A DNA stretch of 64,000 nucleotides from Betaproteobacteria bacterium (GTDB taxonomy: Bacteria; Pseudomonadota; Gammaproteobacteria; Burkholderiales; Rhodocyclaceae). The DNA lies in NCBI GenBank assembly GCA_009777245.1, contig WRMF01000009.1, forward strand, positions 19,761-83,760, given 5' to 3'. The notes beneath the pieces were generated by a model. It was not told the DNA's origin and did not search any database. It was given only the letters and a program-made list of their open reading frames with translations. The position numbers were made by a program, and so were the translations under genes. Below, piece after piece: positions 45,269 to 52,778 of this stretch; positions within the stretch are counted from its first letter, which is position 1; each line of letters begins with the position of its first letter.

Positions 45269-45375
45269 AGCGGTTTCTGCTTAAATAGATCCATACTGGA
45301 TTCCCGCCTTCGCGGGAATGACGATCAGTTAGAGAAGGTACGCAAAATGCATCCACTTGAACCGCAACCACTCTA
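45266..45375. repeat. Complete short family-A element with one dRS3-like repeat
   Basis: Ends TAGAGCGGTTTCTGCTTAAA and, inverted, complement TAGAGTGGTTGCGGTTCAAG, 110 bp in total. The centre is one ATTCCCGCCTTCGCGGGAAT (45300-45319). The left TAG stops rfbC; the right end is seven bases before the apaH start. Confidence 0.8.
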
Positions 45376-45381
45376 AAAGCT

Positions 45382-46194
45382 ATGGCAACCTACGCAATCG
45401 GCGACATTCAGGGTTGTTTCGCTGCTTTTTCCCGTCTTTTGGCGGAAATTGAATTTAACCCTGAGCGGGATAGGCTTTGGTTGACCGGCGATCTGGTCAA
45501 TCGCGGGCCTGATTCTCTTGAGACTTTGCGTTGTGTCAAAAGTCTGGGGGATGCGGTCGTGACTGTATTGGGCAATCACGATATTTACTTGTTGAGAATT
45601 TCGGAAGGCGCATGGATAAGGCGCTCCAGAGATGACACCTTGCAGGAAGTGCTGGATGCGCCTGATCGGGAGGAATTGTTTGCCTGGCTTCGGCATCAAC
45701 CGCTTTGTCATGTGGATGGGGATTACTGTCTGGTTCATGCCGGTTTGTTGCCGGAGTGGAGCGTGGATCAGGCGCGGGCGTTGGCAGGCGAGGTCGAGAC
45801 GGAGTTGCGGGGCGATGCTTATCAGGCGTTTGTAGCCCGTCTTTGGGGGAGCGAGCCGCATGTCTGGTCGGATGATTTGGAAGGAATTGATCGCCTGCGG
45901 GTTATCGTCAATGCCATGACCCGGATACGTTTTTGCACATCCAGGGGAGAGATGAATTTTGTCGCCAAGGGCGGGCTGGACAATGCGCCTGAAGGTTGTA
46001 TGCCGTGGTTTATGCTGCCGGATCGAAAAAGCGCCGGAAAGACATTGATTACCGGACACTGGTCGGCGCTTGGTCTGGTAAATTCGCCGTCCCTGCTGGC
46101 GCTTGATACGGGTTATTTGTGGGGCGGCGCGCTGACGGCAGTACGTCTGGAAGACCGGAAGGTTTTTCAGGTTTCAGGGGGCAGTAATCAGTAA
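45382..46194 (+). CDS. apaH: Diadenosine tetraphosphatase, symmetrical
   Basis: Hydrolyses Ap4A to two ADP and removes Np4 caps from RNA. It has 270 residues. Metallophosphatase motifs: GDIQGC (D8), GDLVNRGP (D37), GNHD (N65-H66) and later HAGL and TGHW. WGSEPHVWSDDLEGIDRLR and NAMTRIRFC are ApaH-specific. No Shine-Dalgarno upstream, because the family-A repeat ends just before the ATG. Confidence 0.96.
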   Translation: MATYAIGDIQGCFAAFSRLLAEIEFNPERDRLWLTGDLVNRGPDSLETLRCVKSLGDAVVTVLGNHDIYLLRISEGAWIRRSRDDTLQEVLDAPDREELFAWLRHQPLCHVDGDYCLVHAGLLPEWSVDQARALAGEVETELRGDAYQAFVARLWGSEPHVWSDDLEGIDRLRVIVNAMTRIRFCTSRGEMNFVAKGGLDNAPEGCMPWFMLPDRKSAGKTLITGHWSALGLVNSPSLLALDTGYLWGGALTAVRLEDRKVFQVSGGSNQ

Positions 46195-46239
46195 TCAGGG
46201 AACAGTTATTAGCCCTTGGAGCGAGCGGAACGCAAACCC

Positions 46240-46545
46240 CTATATGATAAGCTCAATTTGTTTATCTTCGTCGCCGGTAGCCTCGGCGGATTTGACGGTA
46301 TCGCCTCTGCCCATAGGCAAGTTAATCCGCGCTCCGTCCAAAATCCTGGCGACGGTAACTATTTGTATGCGATCATCCTCACGATGCAGCAGCGGATGCT
46401 TGTATTTGCCCGCCATTGATACCTCTTCGCGCATTGGCTTTGTAGGTTCTTCCAATGTTATGAAAAACGCAATTTCCGCGCCTTCTCGCAGGCGCGGGGA
46501 CAATGTGTTAGACTGCGCCGCGTTTTTACATGCGGAGCGTGACAA
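46240..46545 (-). pseudogene. Remnant of a DNA methyltransferase C-terminus (1)
   Basis: The frame reads AFFITLEEPTKPMREEVSMA, then RIQIVTVARILDGARINLPM and DTVKSAEATGDEDKQIELI. I recognise this as the end of a family of adenine-specific DNA methylases that close with FxTLxxPTxPM, YPxIQILTIxELLxG and TFKxA. No methylase catalytic part is present: upstream DNA is the yqhA promoter region. It is either a decayed tail or a very small relic protein. A second relic of the same type is at 57146. Confidence 0.6.
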
Positions 46546-46548
46546 GCA

Positions 46549-47094
46549 ATGAGCAACTTGACGAACAATATGAAAACCTCGATAGAGAAACTGATCTTCT
46601 GTAGCCGCTGGTTGCAGGTTCCGCTTTACCTCGGCCTGATTGTGGCTCTGGGCGTATTCGCCTTCTACTTCTTTGTCGAGCTATATCGCATGATAACAGG
46701 CGCAGGCATCCAGTCCGAGTATGATGTCATGTTGATAATGCTGGGGCTGGTTGATCTCGTGATGATCGCAAATCTGGTAGTCATGGTCATCATCGGCGGC
46801 TATGAAACCTTTGTCTCCCATCTCAAGCTGGACGACCATCCCGACCAGCCGGAATGGCTCTCGCACATCAGCGCCGGAGTGCTGAAAATCAAGCTCTCTA
46901 CCGCCATCATCAGCATTTCTTCCATCCATCTTCTGAAAACATTCATCTATGCCAACGATCCCAACAAGGCATTGGCGACAGAAAACTGGGTGGCGCAAGT
47001 CGCCATTCATCTCACTTTCATCATTTCCGCGCTTGCCATAGCCTATACCGACAAGCTGATGTACCAGACCGCGCAGCCGGATAAACAGCCCTGA
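46549..47094 (+). CDS. UPF0114 (YqhA) family membrane protein
   Basis: A 181-residue protein with four hydrophobic segments: LYLGLIVALGVFAFYFFVEL, VMLIMLGLVDLVMIANLVVMVIIGGY given in part as LGLVDLVMIANLVVM, LSTAIISISSIHLLKTFI, and VAIHLTFIISALAIAYTDKL. The loop SHLKLDDHPDQPEWLSHI is characteristic. Role unknown. The fumarase gene follows 39 bp downstream on the same strand. ATG at 46549 has a weak GGAG; another ATG at 46570 is possible. Confidence 0.9.
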   Translation: MSNLTNNMKTSIEKLIFCSRWLQVPLYLGLIVALGVFAFYFFVELYRMITGAGIQSEYDVMLIMLGLVDLVMIANLVVMVIIGGYETFVSHLKLDDHPDQPEWLSHISAGVLKIKLSTAIISISSIHLLKTFIYANDPNKALATENWVAQVAIHLTFIISALAIAYTDKLMYQTAQPDKQP

Positions 47095-47133
47095 AACTCG
47101 CCGCAACATCGTTTCAATCAACCGGAGCGCCCC

Positions 47134-48666
47134 ATGACCCTCATCCGTGAAGAAGACTTCATCCAATCCGTCGCCGACGCCTTTCAGTTCATCAGTTGCT
47201 ATCACCCGCTGGACTTCGTCCAAGCGCTGGGCGTTGCCTGGGAACGTGAAGAAAGCCCTGCCGCGAAAGACGCCATCGCCCAGATTCTGACCAACTCCCG
47301 CATGAGCGCGGAAGGCAAGCGCCCCATCTGTCAGGACACCGGGATTGCCGTTGTTTTCCTCAAGGTGGGTATGAACGTTCAATGGCAGACCCAACGCAGC
47401 GTGCAAGAGATGGTCGACGAGGGCGTGCGTCGCGCCTACGACGACCCGAACAATAAGCTGCGCGCCTCCGTGCTGCTCGATCCGGCAGGCAAGCGCCAGA
47501 ACAGCCGCGACAACACCCCAGCCGTCGTGCACTACGAAATCGTCCCCGGCGACCATGTGGAGGTGATTTGCGCGGCCAAGGGCGGCGGCTCCGAGAACAA
47601 GACGAAGGTCGCCATGTTGAACCCCTCCGACGACATCGTCGACTGGGTGCTCAAGACCGTTCCCACGATGGGCGCGGGCTGGTGTCCGCCGGGCATTCTG
47701 GGCATCGGTATCGGCGGCACGCCGGAAAAAGCCGCGCTCCTTGCCAAAGAATCCTTGATGGCCCCGGTCGACATCCACCTCTTGCGCGACAAGGCGGCGA
47801 GCGGTGCAACGCTCACGCGCGCCGAGGAACTCCGGCTCGAACTCATGGAAAAAGTAAACGCACTGGGCGTCGGTGCGCAGGGATTGGGCGGTCTCACCAC
47901 CGTGGTCGACGTGAAAGTGCTCGACTACCCCACGCACGCCGCTTCCAAACCCATCGCGATGATTCCCAACTGCGCCGCCACCCGTCACGTGCACTTCCAC
48001 CTCGACGGAACCGCCCCCGCCGTCCTCACGCCGCCCAGACTCGAAGACTGGCCGCAAATCACCTGGAAACCCGATACCCAGTCCGCCATCCGCGTGAACC
48101 TCGACACCCTGACGAAAGAAGAGGTCGCCGCCTGGAAGCCGGGTCAATCGCTGCTTTTGAACGGCAAGATGCTGACCGGGCGCGACGCCGCGCACAAGCG
48201 CATCCAGGACATGCTTGAAAAGGGCGAAAAGCTGCCCGTCGACTTCACCAACCGCGTCATTTACTACGTTGGCCCGGTCGACCCCGTGCGCGATGAAGTC
48301 GTCGGCCCCGCAGGCCCGACCACGGCCACGCGGATGGACAAGTTCACCCGCATGATGTTGGAGAAAACCGGCTTGATCGCCATGATCGGCAAATCCGAAC
48401 GCGGCCCGGTCGCCATCGAAGCCATTCGCGATAACCGATCCGCCTACCTCATGGCCGTCGGCGGCGCGGCCTACCTCGTCTCCAAGGCCATCAAGGCCGC
48501 GAAAGTCGTCGCCTTTGAAGACCTCGGCATGGAAGCCATCTACGAATTCACCGTGGAAGACATGCCCGTGACGGTGGCGGTCGACTCCACCGGCGTGAGC
48601 GTGCACCAGACTGGGCCAAAGGCGTGGCAGATGAAGATCGGCAAGATTCCGGTCGTTGTGGGGTAG
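47134..48666 (+). CDS. fumA: Class I (4Fe-4S) fumarate hydratase
   Basis: Converts fumarate and malate in the TCA cycle using an oxygen-labile 4Fe-4S cluster. It has 510 residues. The expected cluster ligands are C66 (RPICQDTG), C184 (GAGWCPPG) and C280 (IPNCAATRH), with the spacing of FumA/FumB. TNRVIYYVGPVDPVRDEVVGPAGPTT in part (VDPVRDEVVGPAGPTT) and SERGP mark the beta domain. A GAGCG before the ATG is a weak Shine-Dalgarno. Third codon positions are visibly more C/G-rich than in neighbours, suggesting high expression or a different origin. Confidence 0.96.
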   Translation: MTLIREEDFIQSVADAFQFISCYHPLDFVQALGVAWEREESPAAKDAIAQILTNSRMSAEGKRPICQDTGIAVVFLKVGMNVQWQTQRSVQEMVDEGVRRAYDDPNNKLRASVLLDPAGKRQNSRDNTPAVVHYEIVPGDHVEVICAAKGGGSENKTKVAMLNPSDDIVDWVLKTVPTMGAGWCPPGILGIGIGGTPEKAALLAKESLMAPVDIHLLRDKAASGATLTRAEELRLELMEKVNALGVGAQGLGGLTTVVDVKVLDYPTHAASKPIAMIPNCAATRHVHFHLDGTAPAVLTPPRLEDWPQITWKPDTQSAIRVNLDTLTKEEVAAWKPGQSLLLNGKMLTGRDAAHKRIQDMLEKGEKLPVDFTNRVIYYVGPVDPVRDEVVGPAGPTTATRMDKFTRMMLEKTGLIAMIGKSERGPVAIEAIRDNRSAYLMAVGGAAYLVSKAIKAAKVVAFEDLGMEAIYEFTVEDMPVTVAVDSTGVSVHQTGPKAWQMKIGKIPVVVG

Positions 48667-48783
48667 GGCGAAAAGCCAGCATTGAACTCAATGCATACTG
48701 CAATGAAATCAACTATCTTTGTCATCACCCATTTCAGCCGATAGCAGGGTAAAATTATCTGTTCGTTCTATCTGGAGATTGTT

Positions 48784-49233
48784 ATGTGGAAGGAATTCAA
48801 GGAATTCGCCATCAAGGGCAATGCTGTGGACATGGCTATCGGCATTGTGATCGGCGCGGCGTTCGGGAAAATCGTTGATTCCCTGGTAAAAGACATCATG
48901 ATGCCGCCATTGGGGATGTTGCTGGGCAAGGTGGATTTTTCCAACCTGTTTCTGGTGCTTGCCGACGGCAAAACACCCGGCCCCTACCATAGCTTGACGC
49001 TGGCTCAACAGGCCGGAGCCGTAACCCTGAATGTGGGATTGTTCATCAATATGGTGATCAGTTTTCTCATCATTGCCTTCGCGGTGTTCGTGCTGGTGCG
49101 GGGCATCAACAGGCTGCGCGCACAGACGGAACCCCCCGCGCCTGTGGCGACAGCCAAAGATTGCCCATACTGTTGCAGCAATATCCCTCTGGCCGCCACC
49201 CGCTGCCCATGCTGCACATCGGCGCTGGAGTAG
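48784..49233 (+). CDS. mscL: Large-conductance mechanosensitive channel with Zn-ribbon-like tail
   Basis: A 149-residue channel that opens under hypo-osmotic stress. [20 protein letters not shown] and [20 protein letters not shown] form TM1 and its loop, then [20 protein letters not shown] is TM2. The tail has KDCPYC (C127, C130) and CPCC (C141, C144), a metal-ribbon-like pair found in a subset of proteobacterial MscL. Its role is not known. Confidence 0.96.
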   Translation: MWKEFKEFAIKGNAVDMAIGIVIGAAFGKIVDSLVKDIMMPPLGMLLGKVDFSNLFLVLADGKTPGPYHSLTLAQQAGAVTLNVGLFINMVISFLIIAFAVFVLVRGINRLRAQTEPPAPVATAKDCPYCCSNIPLAATRCPCCTSALE

Positions 49234-49267
49234 CCAGACTTTTAATGTTGGGGCAAGCGCAACTCAT

Positions 49268-49404
49268 ATAGCGTTTCCGCAAATAACAAGATGGTCGGGG
49301 AGTGCGCTTTACTCCCATCTCCTGCTTGCGGCGTAGGGGTTAAAATTTTTTAACCCCTACAGCGGCGTGGTTAGCCCCCTTATAGTCTCGTTATTTGCAG
49401 AATA
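49268..49404. repeat. Complete family-B element with GTAGGGG palindrome
   Basis: Ends ATAGCGTTTCCGCAAATAAC and, inverted, complement TTATATTCTGCAAATAACGA. A palindrome GTAGGGGTTAAAA-tt-TTTTAACCCCTAC covers 49333-49360. It lies between the 3' ends of mscL and topB and could end both transcripts. Confidence 0.75.
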
Positions 49405-49462
49405 TAAATGGCACGGCTCCGGCGAGGCGCGTGGTCAGGATACGACATGTACCGGCGCGTTG

Positions 49463-51940
49463 CTAACTTTTCCCCGATTTTTTGCGCTTGTTTGCTTTCG
49501 GCTCGCGTTTTTCAAACTCAAAGCCCACCTTGCCGTCCTGGCCGATCACCAGAAAGGCGGAAAATTTACGGCGGGTGCGGGCGGAAACAAACCCTTTCAG
49601 CAAGCTGGTGCGTCCCTCGGTCAGCAACTTGACCGTCTCGGCTCGCTCGACGGCCTGTTGAAGAATGACCTTGCCGGTGCGAAAATCACAGCCGCCATGC
49701 GCGGATTTTTCGCACACATAGGCATTTCCGCGCTCATAAACCGAACTCGCGCATTTCGGACATTTCCCCAAAGGCTCCCCGGAAAAAGCCTCGCCTTCCT
49801 CGTCAGAAGCGGGCGCGGACTGTCCGAAATCAAACTCCGTCTCACTGGCGTCATTAAGGCGAATGCCCGCGACAAAAGGACGCCCCATTTTGCTTCTGAA
49901 ACCCGTCATCGGAGCCAGTTTTTTCTCGGTCAGCAGCTCCTCGATTTCCAGCGGATCAAACTGGCGACCGGCGACGATTTTCCAAAGGCCAAAATCGCAG
50001 GCGGAACACAGGAATTTTTTATAGGTCTCCCGCACCGTGCCGCCGCATTTCGGGCACGGCGCTTTTATCACGCCGAAATCGCCTGGAATGGTGTCGGAAT
50101 CGTAACTTTTGGCGCGTTCAACAATAAGCCTCGTCATCTCGGCAATTTCGCGCATAAAAGTTTCCCGCGACATTTCCCCCTTTTCGATTCTGCCCAATTT
50201 CCATTCCCATTCTCCTGTCAACTCCGGCGCGGTCAATTCATTGACGCCAAGGCCGGTAAGCAAGGTCAAGAGGGAAAACGCCTTTGCGGTCGGCATGAGG
50301 TCGCGCCCTTCCCGCAGCATGTATTGCTCGGAAATCAGGTTTTCGATGATTTGCGCCCGTGTCGCCGGAGTGCCTAACCCGCGTCCTGCCATTGCCGCCT
50401 TCAACTCCTCGTCTTCCATCATCTTGCCCGCGCCTTCCATCGCGGAGAGCAAGGTTGCCTCCGAATAACGCGCAGGCGGGCGGGTCTGCAAGGCTTCGGC
50501 TGTCACGTCCATAGTCGCTGCCTTCTCTCCCTTTGCCAGACCGGGCAAATTGCCTTCGCCATCCTCCCTGCTTTCCCTGCCATGCACGACAAGCCAGCCG
50601 GGATTGACCAGCGCCTTGCCTTCGGTCTTGAAAGGATGACCGGCAACGCGGGTTATACGGGTCGTAACCTGATATTCCGCCGCCGGAAAAAATACCGAGA
50701 GAAAACGCTTCACGACAAAATCGTAGAGTTTCTGCTCGGTCTCGGAGAGACTTTTGGGCGGTTGCGGCGTAGGGATAATGGCAAAGTGATCAGACACCTT
50801 GGCATTGTTGAAAATCCGCTTGCTCGGGCGCACCCAGCGGCTATCCAGAATTTGCCTGGCGAAAGGAGCATAGCTGATGCCTTCCCCTGAGAGCGCGGTC
50901 AGGGTTGCCTTGACCGTGCCCGGATAATCTTCCGGCAGATACCTGGAATCCGTGCGGGGATAGGTCAGCGCCTTGTGCTTTTCATAAAGCGTTTGCAGGA
51001 TGGAAAGCGTGGTCTTGGCGGAAAAGCCAAAGCGGGCGTTGGCTTCCCGTTGCAGACTGGTCAAATCGAACAGCAAGGGGGAAAGTCTGCTTTCCGGCTT
51101 GGATTCCTCCGTGACTTCGCCGGGTTTTCCCAGACAGGCGGACAGAATGGCCTTTGCCCTGTCTTCCGTCCACATCCGGTCGGCGCGGGCGTGCTCGTCC
51201 TCATCCTTGCCCTTGAAATGTTCGTCAAACCATTTTCCCTCGTATTCTCCGGCGGCAATGGCAAACCGCGCCTTGACTTCCCAGAAGGAGCGCGGCTTGA
51301 ATTCACGGATTTTTTTCTCGCGCTCGACCACAATGGCAAGGGTTGGAGTTTGCACCCGTCCCACAGTCGTCAGATGAAACCCGCCGGTCTTGGAATTGAA
51401 GGCGGTCATGGCGCGGGTCCCGTTGATGCCTACCAGCCAGTCGGATTCTGATCGGCATACGGCGGCATCGGAAAGCCCTTTCATTTCTCCCCCGGCACGC
51501 AAGGAAACAAAGCCGTCGCGGATGGAGCCGGGCGTCATGGATTGCAGCCAGAGGCGCGATATGGGCTTGGTTGATCCGCTATGCCGGATGATGTAATTGA
51601 AAATCAGCTCGCCCTCGCGTCCCGCGTCGCAGGCGTTGATGACGCCATCCACATCTTTGCGTTTTATCAGCCGGATCAGGAGTTTCAGGCGATTTTCGGT
51701 CTTTTCGATCGGTTTTAGGTCAAAATGCGGCGGAATTACGGGCAGATGCGCGAACGACCATTTGCCGCGCTTTACCTCGTAGATTTCCGGGCATTGCAAT
51801 TCCAGGAGATGTCCGACGGCGGAGCAGACGACGTACTCGTCCCGCTCGAAGTAGTCGTCCTGCTTCTTGAAGCCTCCGAGCGCCTTCGCTATGTCGGCAG
51901 CGACAGAAGGCTTCTCGGCAATGATCAGTTTTTTGCCCAT
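49463..51940 (-). CDS. topB: DNA topoisomerase III
   Basis: Type IA topoisomerase that decatenates DNA. 825 residues from the ATG at 51940 (MGKKLIIAEKPSVAADIAKA). TOPRIM: E9 and DAGREGE (D105-E110). Active-site Tyr327 in LTYPRTDSRYL. Long C-terminal part with a zinc-ribbon CPKCGGTVRET...CSAC and a second CPKCASSVYERG...C, then a Lys-rich end. Longer than E. coli TopB (~650) because of the extra C-terminal modules, and like the topB forms found on mobile elements, although no such element is evident here. Confidence 0.95.
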   Translation of the reverse strand: MGKKLIIAEKPSVAADIAKALGGFKKQDDYFERDEYVVCSAVGHLLELQCPEIYEVKRGKWSFAHLPVIPPHFDLKPIEKTENRLKLLIRLIKRKDVDGVINACDAGREGELIFNYIIRHSGSTKPISRLWLQSMTPGSIRDGFVSLRAGGEMKGLSDAAVCRSESDWLVGINGTRAMTAFNSKTGGFHLTTVGRVQTPTLAIVVEREKKIREFKPRSFWEVKARFAIAAGEYEGKWFDEHFKGKDEDEHARADRMWTEDRAKAILSACLGKPGEVTEESKPESRLSPLLFDLTSLQREANARFGFSAKTTLSILQTLYEKHKALTYPRTDSRYLPEDYPGTVKATLTALSGEGISYAPFARQILDSRWVRPSKRIFNNAKVSDHFAIIPTPQPPKSLSETEQKLYDFVVKRFLSVFFPAAEYQVTTRITRVAGHPFKTEGKALVNPGWLVVHGRESREDGEGNLPGLAKGEKAATMDVTAEALQTRPPARYSEATLLSAMEGAGKMMEDEELKAAMAGRGLGTPATRAQIIENLISEQYMLREGRDLMPTAKAFSLLTLLTGLGVNELTAPELTGEWEWKLGRIEKGEMSRETFMREIAEMTRLIVERAKSYDSDTIPGDFGVIKAPCPKCGGTVRETYKKFLCSACDFGLWKIVAGRQFDPLEIEELLTEKKLAPMTGFRSKMGRPFVAGIRLNDASETEFDFGQSAPASDEEGEAFSGEPLGKCPKCASSVYERGNAYVCEKSAHGGCDFRTGKVILQQAVERAETVKLLTEGRTSLLKGFVSARTRRKFSAFLVIGQDGKVGFEFEKREPKANKRKKSGKS

Positions 51941-52039
51941 GATGGTCTGGATACGCCTGTGAAAAATGCGACGGATAATAAATGGGGATTGCCGGATATA
52001 GCAACAGGGAAATAGCAAAGAACGGAAGAAATTTTCACT

Positions 52040-52778
52040 TTATCGCCGTCTGAAGCACGATCCGGTAGCGTCCCGGCTTGAACATGCGCCGAGCGCAATC
52101 TGGCGCGTTTCCGGAGTGACTCCCCTCTCCCGCTTGCGGGAGAGGGTGGCGCGCAGCGCCGGGAGAGGGCTATGTTTCAGATTGAAATTTACGCTTCCTG
52201 CATCCTCAATGTCCCGACCCTCTACCCCGGCTCCAATTGCTGTCTGCAAGACCCCATAAATGGGAGAGGGGAGTAACCCCGCCCCGCCTTGCCCCCCAAT
52301 CCAAACCCACACACAACCCACTCGTCATTCCCGCGAAGGCGGGAATCCAGACAAGCCTTTCCACTCCTCTGGCGTTTCTGTACAGAAATCTCGCGCCTGT
52401 CCTATTCTGGAAACATGTCATGGCAACCAGCTACATACTGGATTCCCGCCTACGCGGGAATGACGGATGGGTTATAATCTGTGCGAAATCACCTGCGCGA
52501 AACAGCGACCGCGCCGCTGTAGGGGCGACCGGCGGGCCGCCCCTACAGTTCCCCCCGGCCCTCTCCCACTCGCGGCATCGCAAAAGGCAGGGAGATAGCA
52601 AAAGGTTTTTCTCCCCTCTCCCGCTCGCGGGAGAGGGTGGCCGAAGGCCGGGAGAGGGCTATGTTTCAGATTGAAATTTACGCCTCCTGAATCTGTAACC
52701 CTTAAACCCTCTCCCCCGACCCCAATTGCTGTCTGCAAGACCCCATAAATGGGAGAGGGGAGCAAAGCGAGTCAACCC
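52040..52778. repeat. Repeat island: dRS3-like pair, GTAGGGG palindrome, GGGAGAGGG hairpins
   Basis: ATTCCC-N8-GGGAAT repeats at 52327-52346 and 52442-52461 are inverted. A CTGTAGGGGCG...CGCCCCTACAG-type palindrome is at 52517-52548. Direct copies of GGGCTATGTTTCAGATTGAA start near 52168 and 52656, ~490 bp apart, with GCAAGACCCCATAAATGGGA also duplicated (52246, 52735). The island looks like tandem insertions of one module set. No gene is seen. Confidence 0.8.

Noticed and set aside
46681..48606. 641-codon minus-strand frame over yqhA and fumA
   Set aside because: His/Gly/Asp-rich antisense shadow of the GC-rich fumarase gene.
10226..52778. CRISPR array among the many repeats
   Set aside because: Repeats are dispersed, palindromic and irregularly spaced, the only regular array has no spacers, and no cas gene is present.
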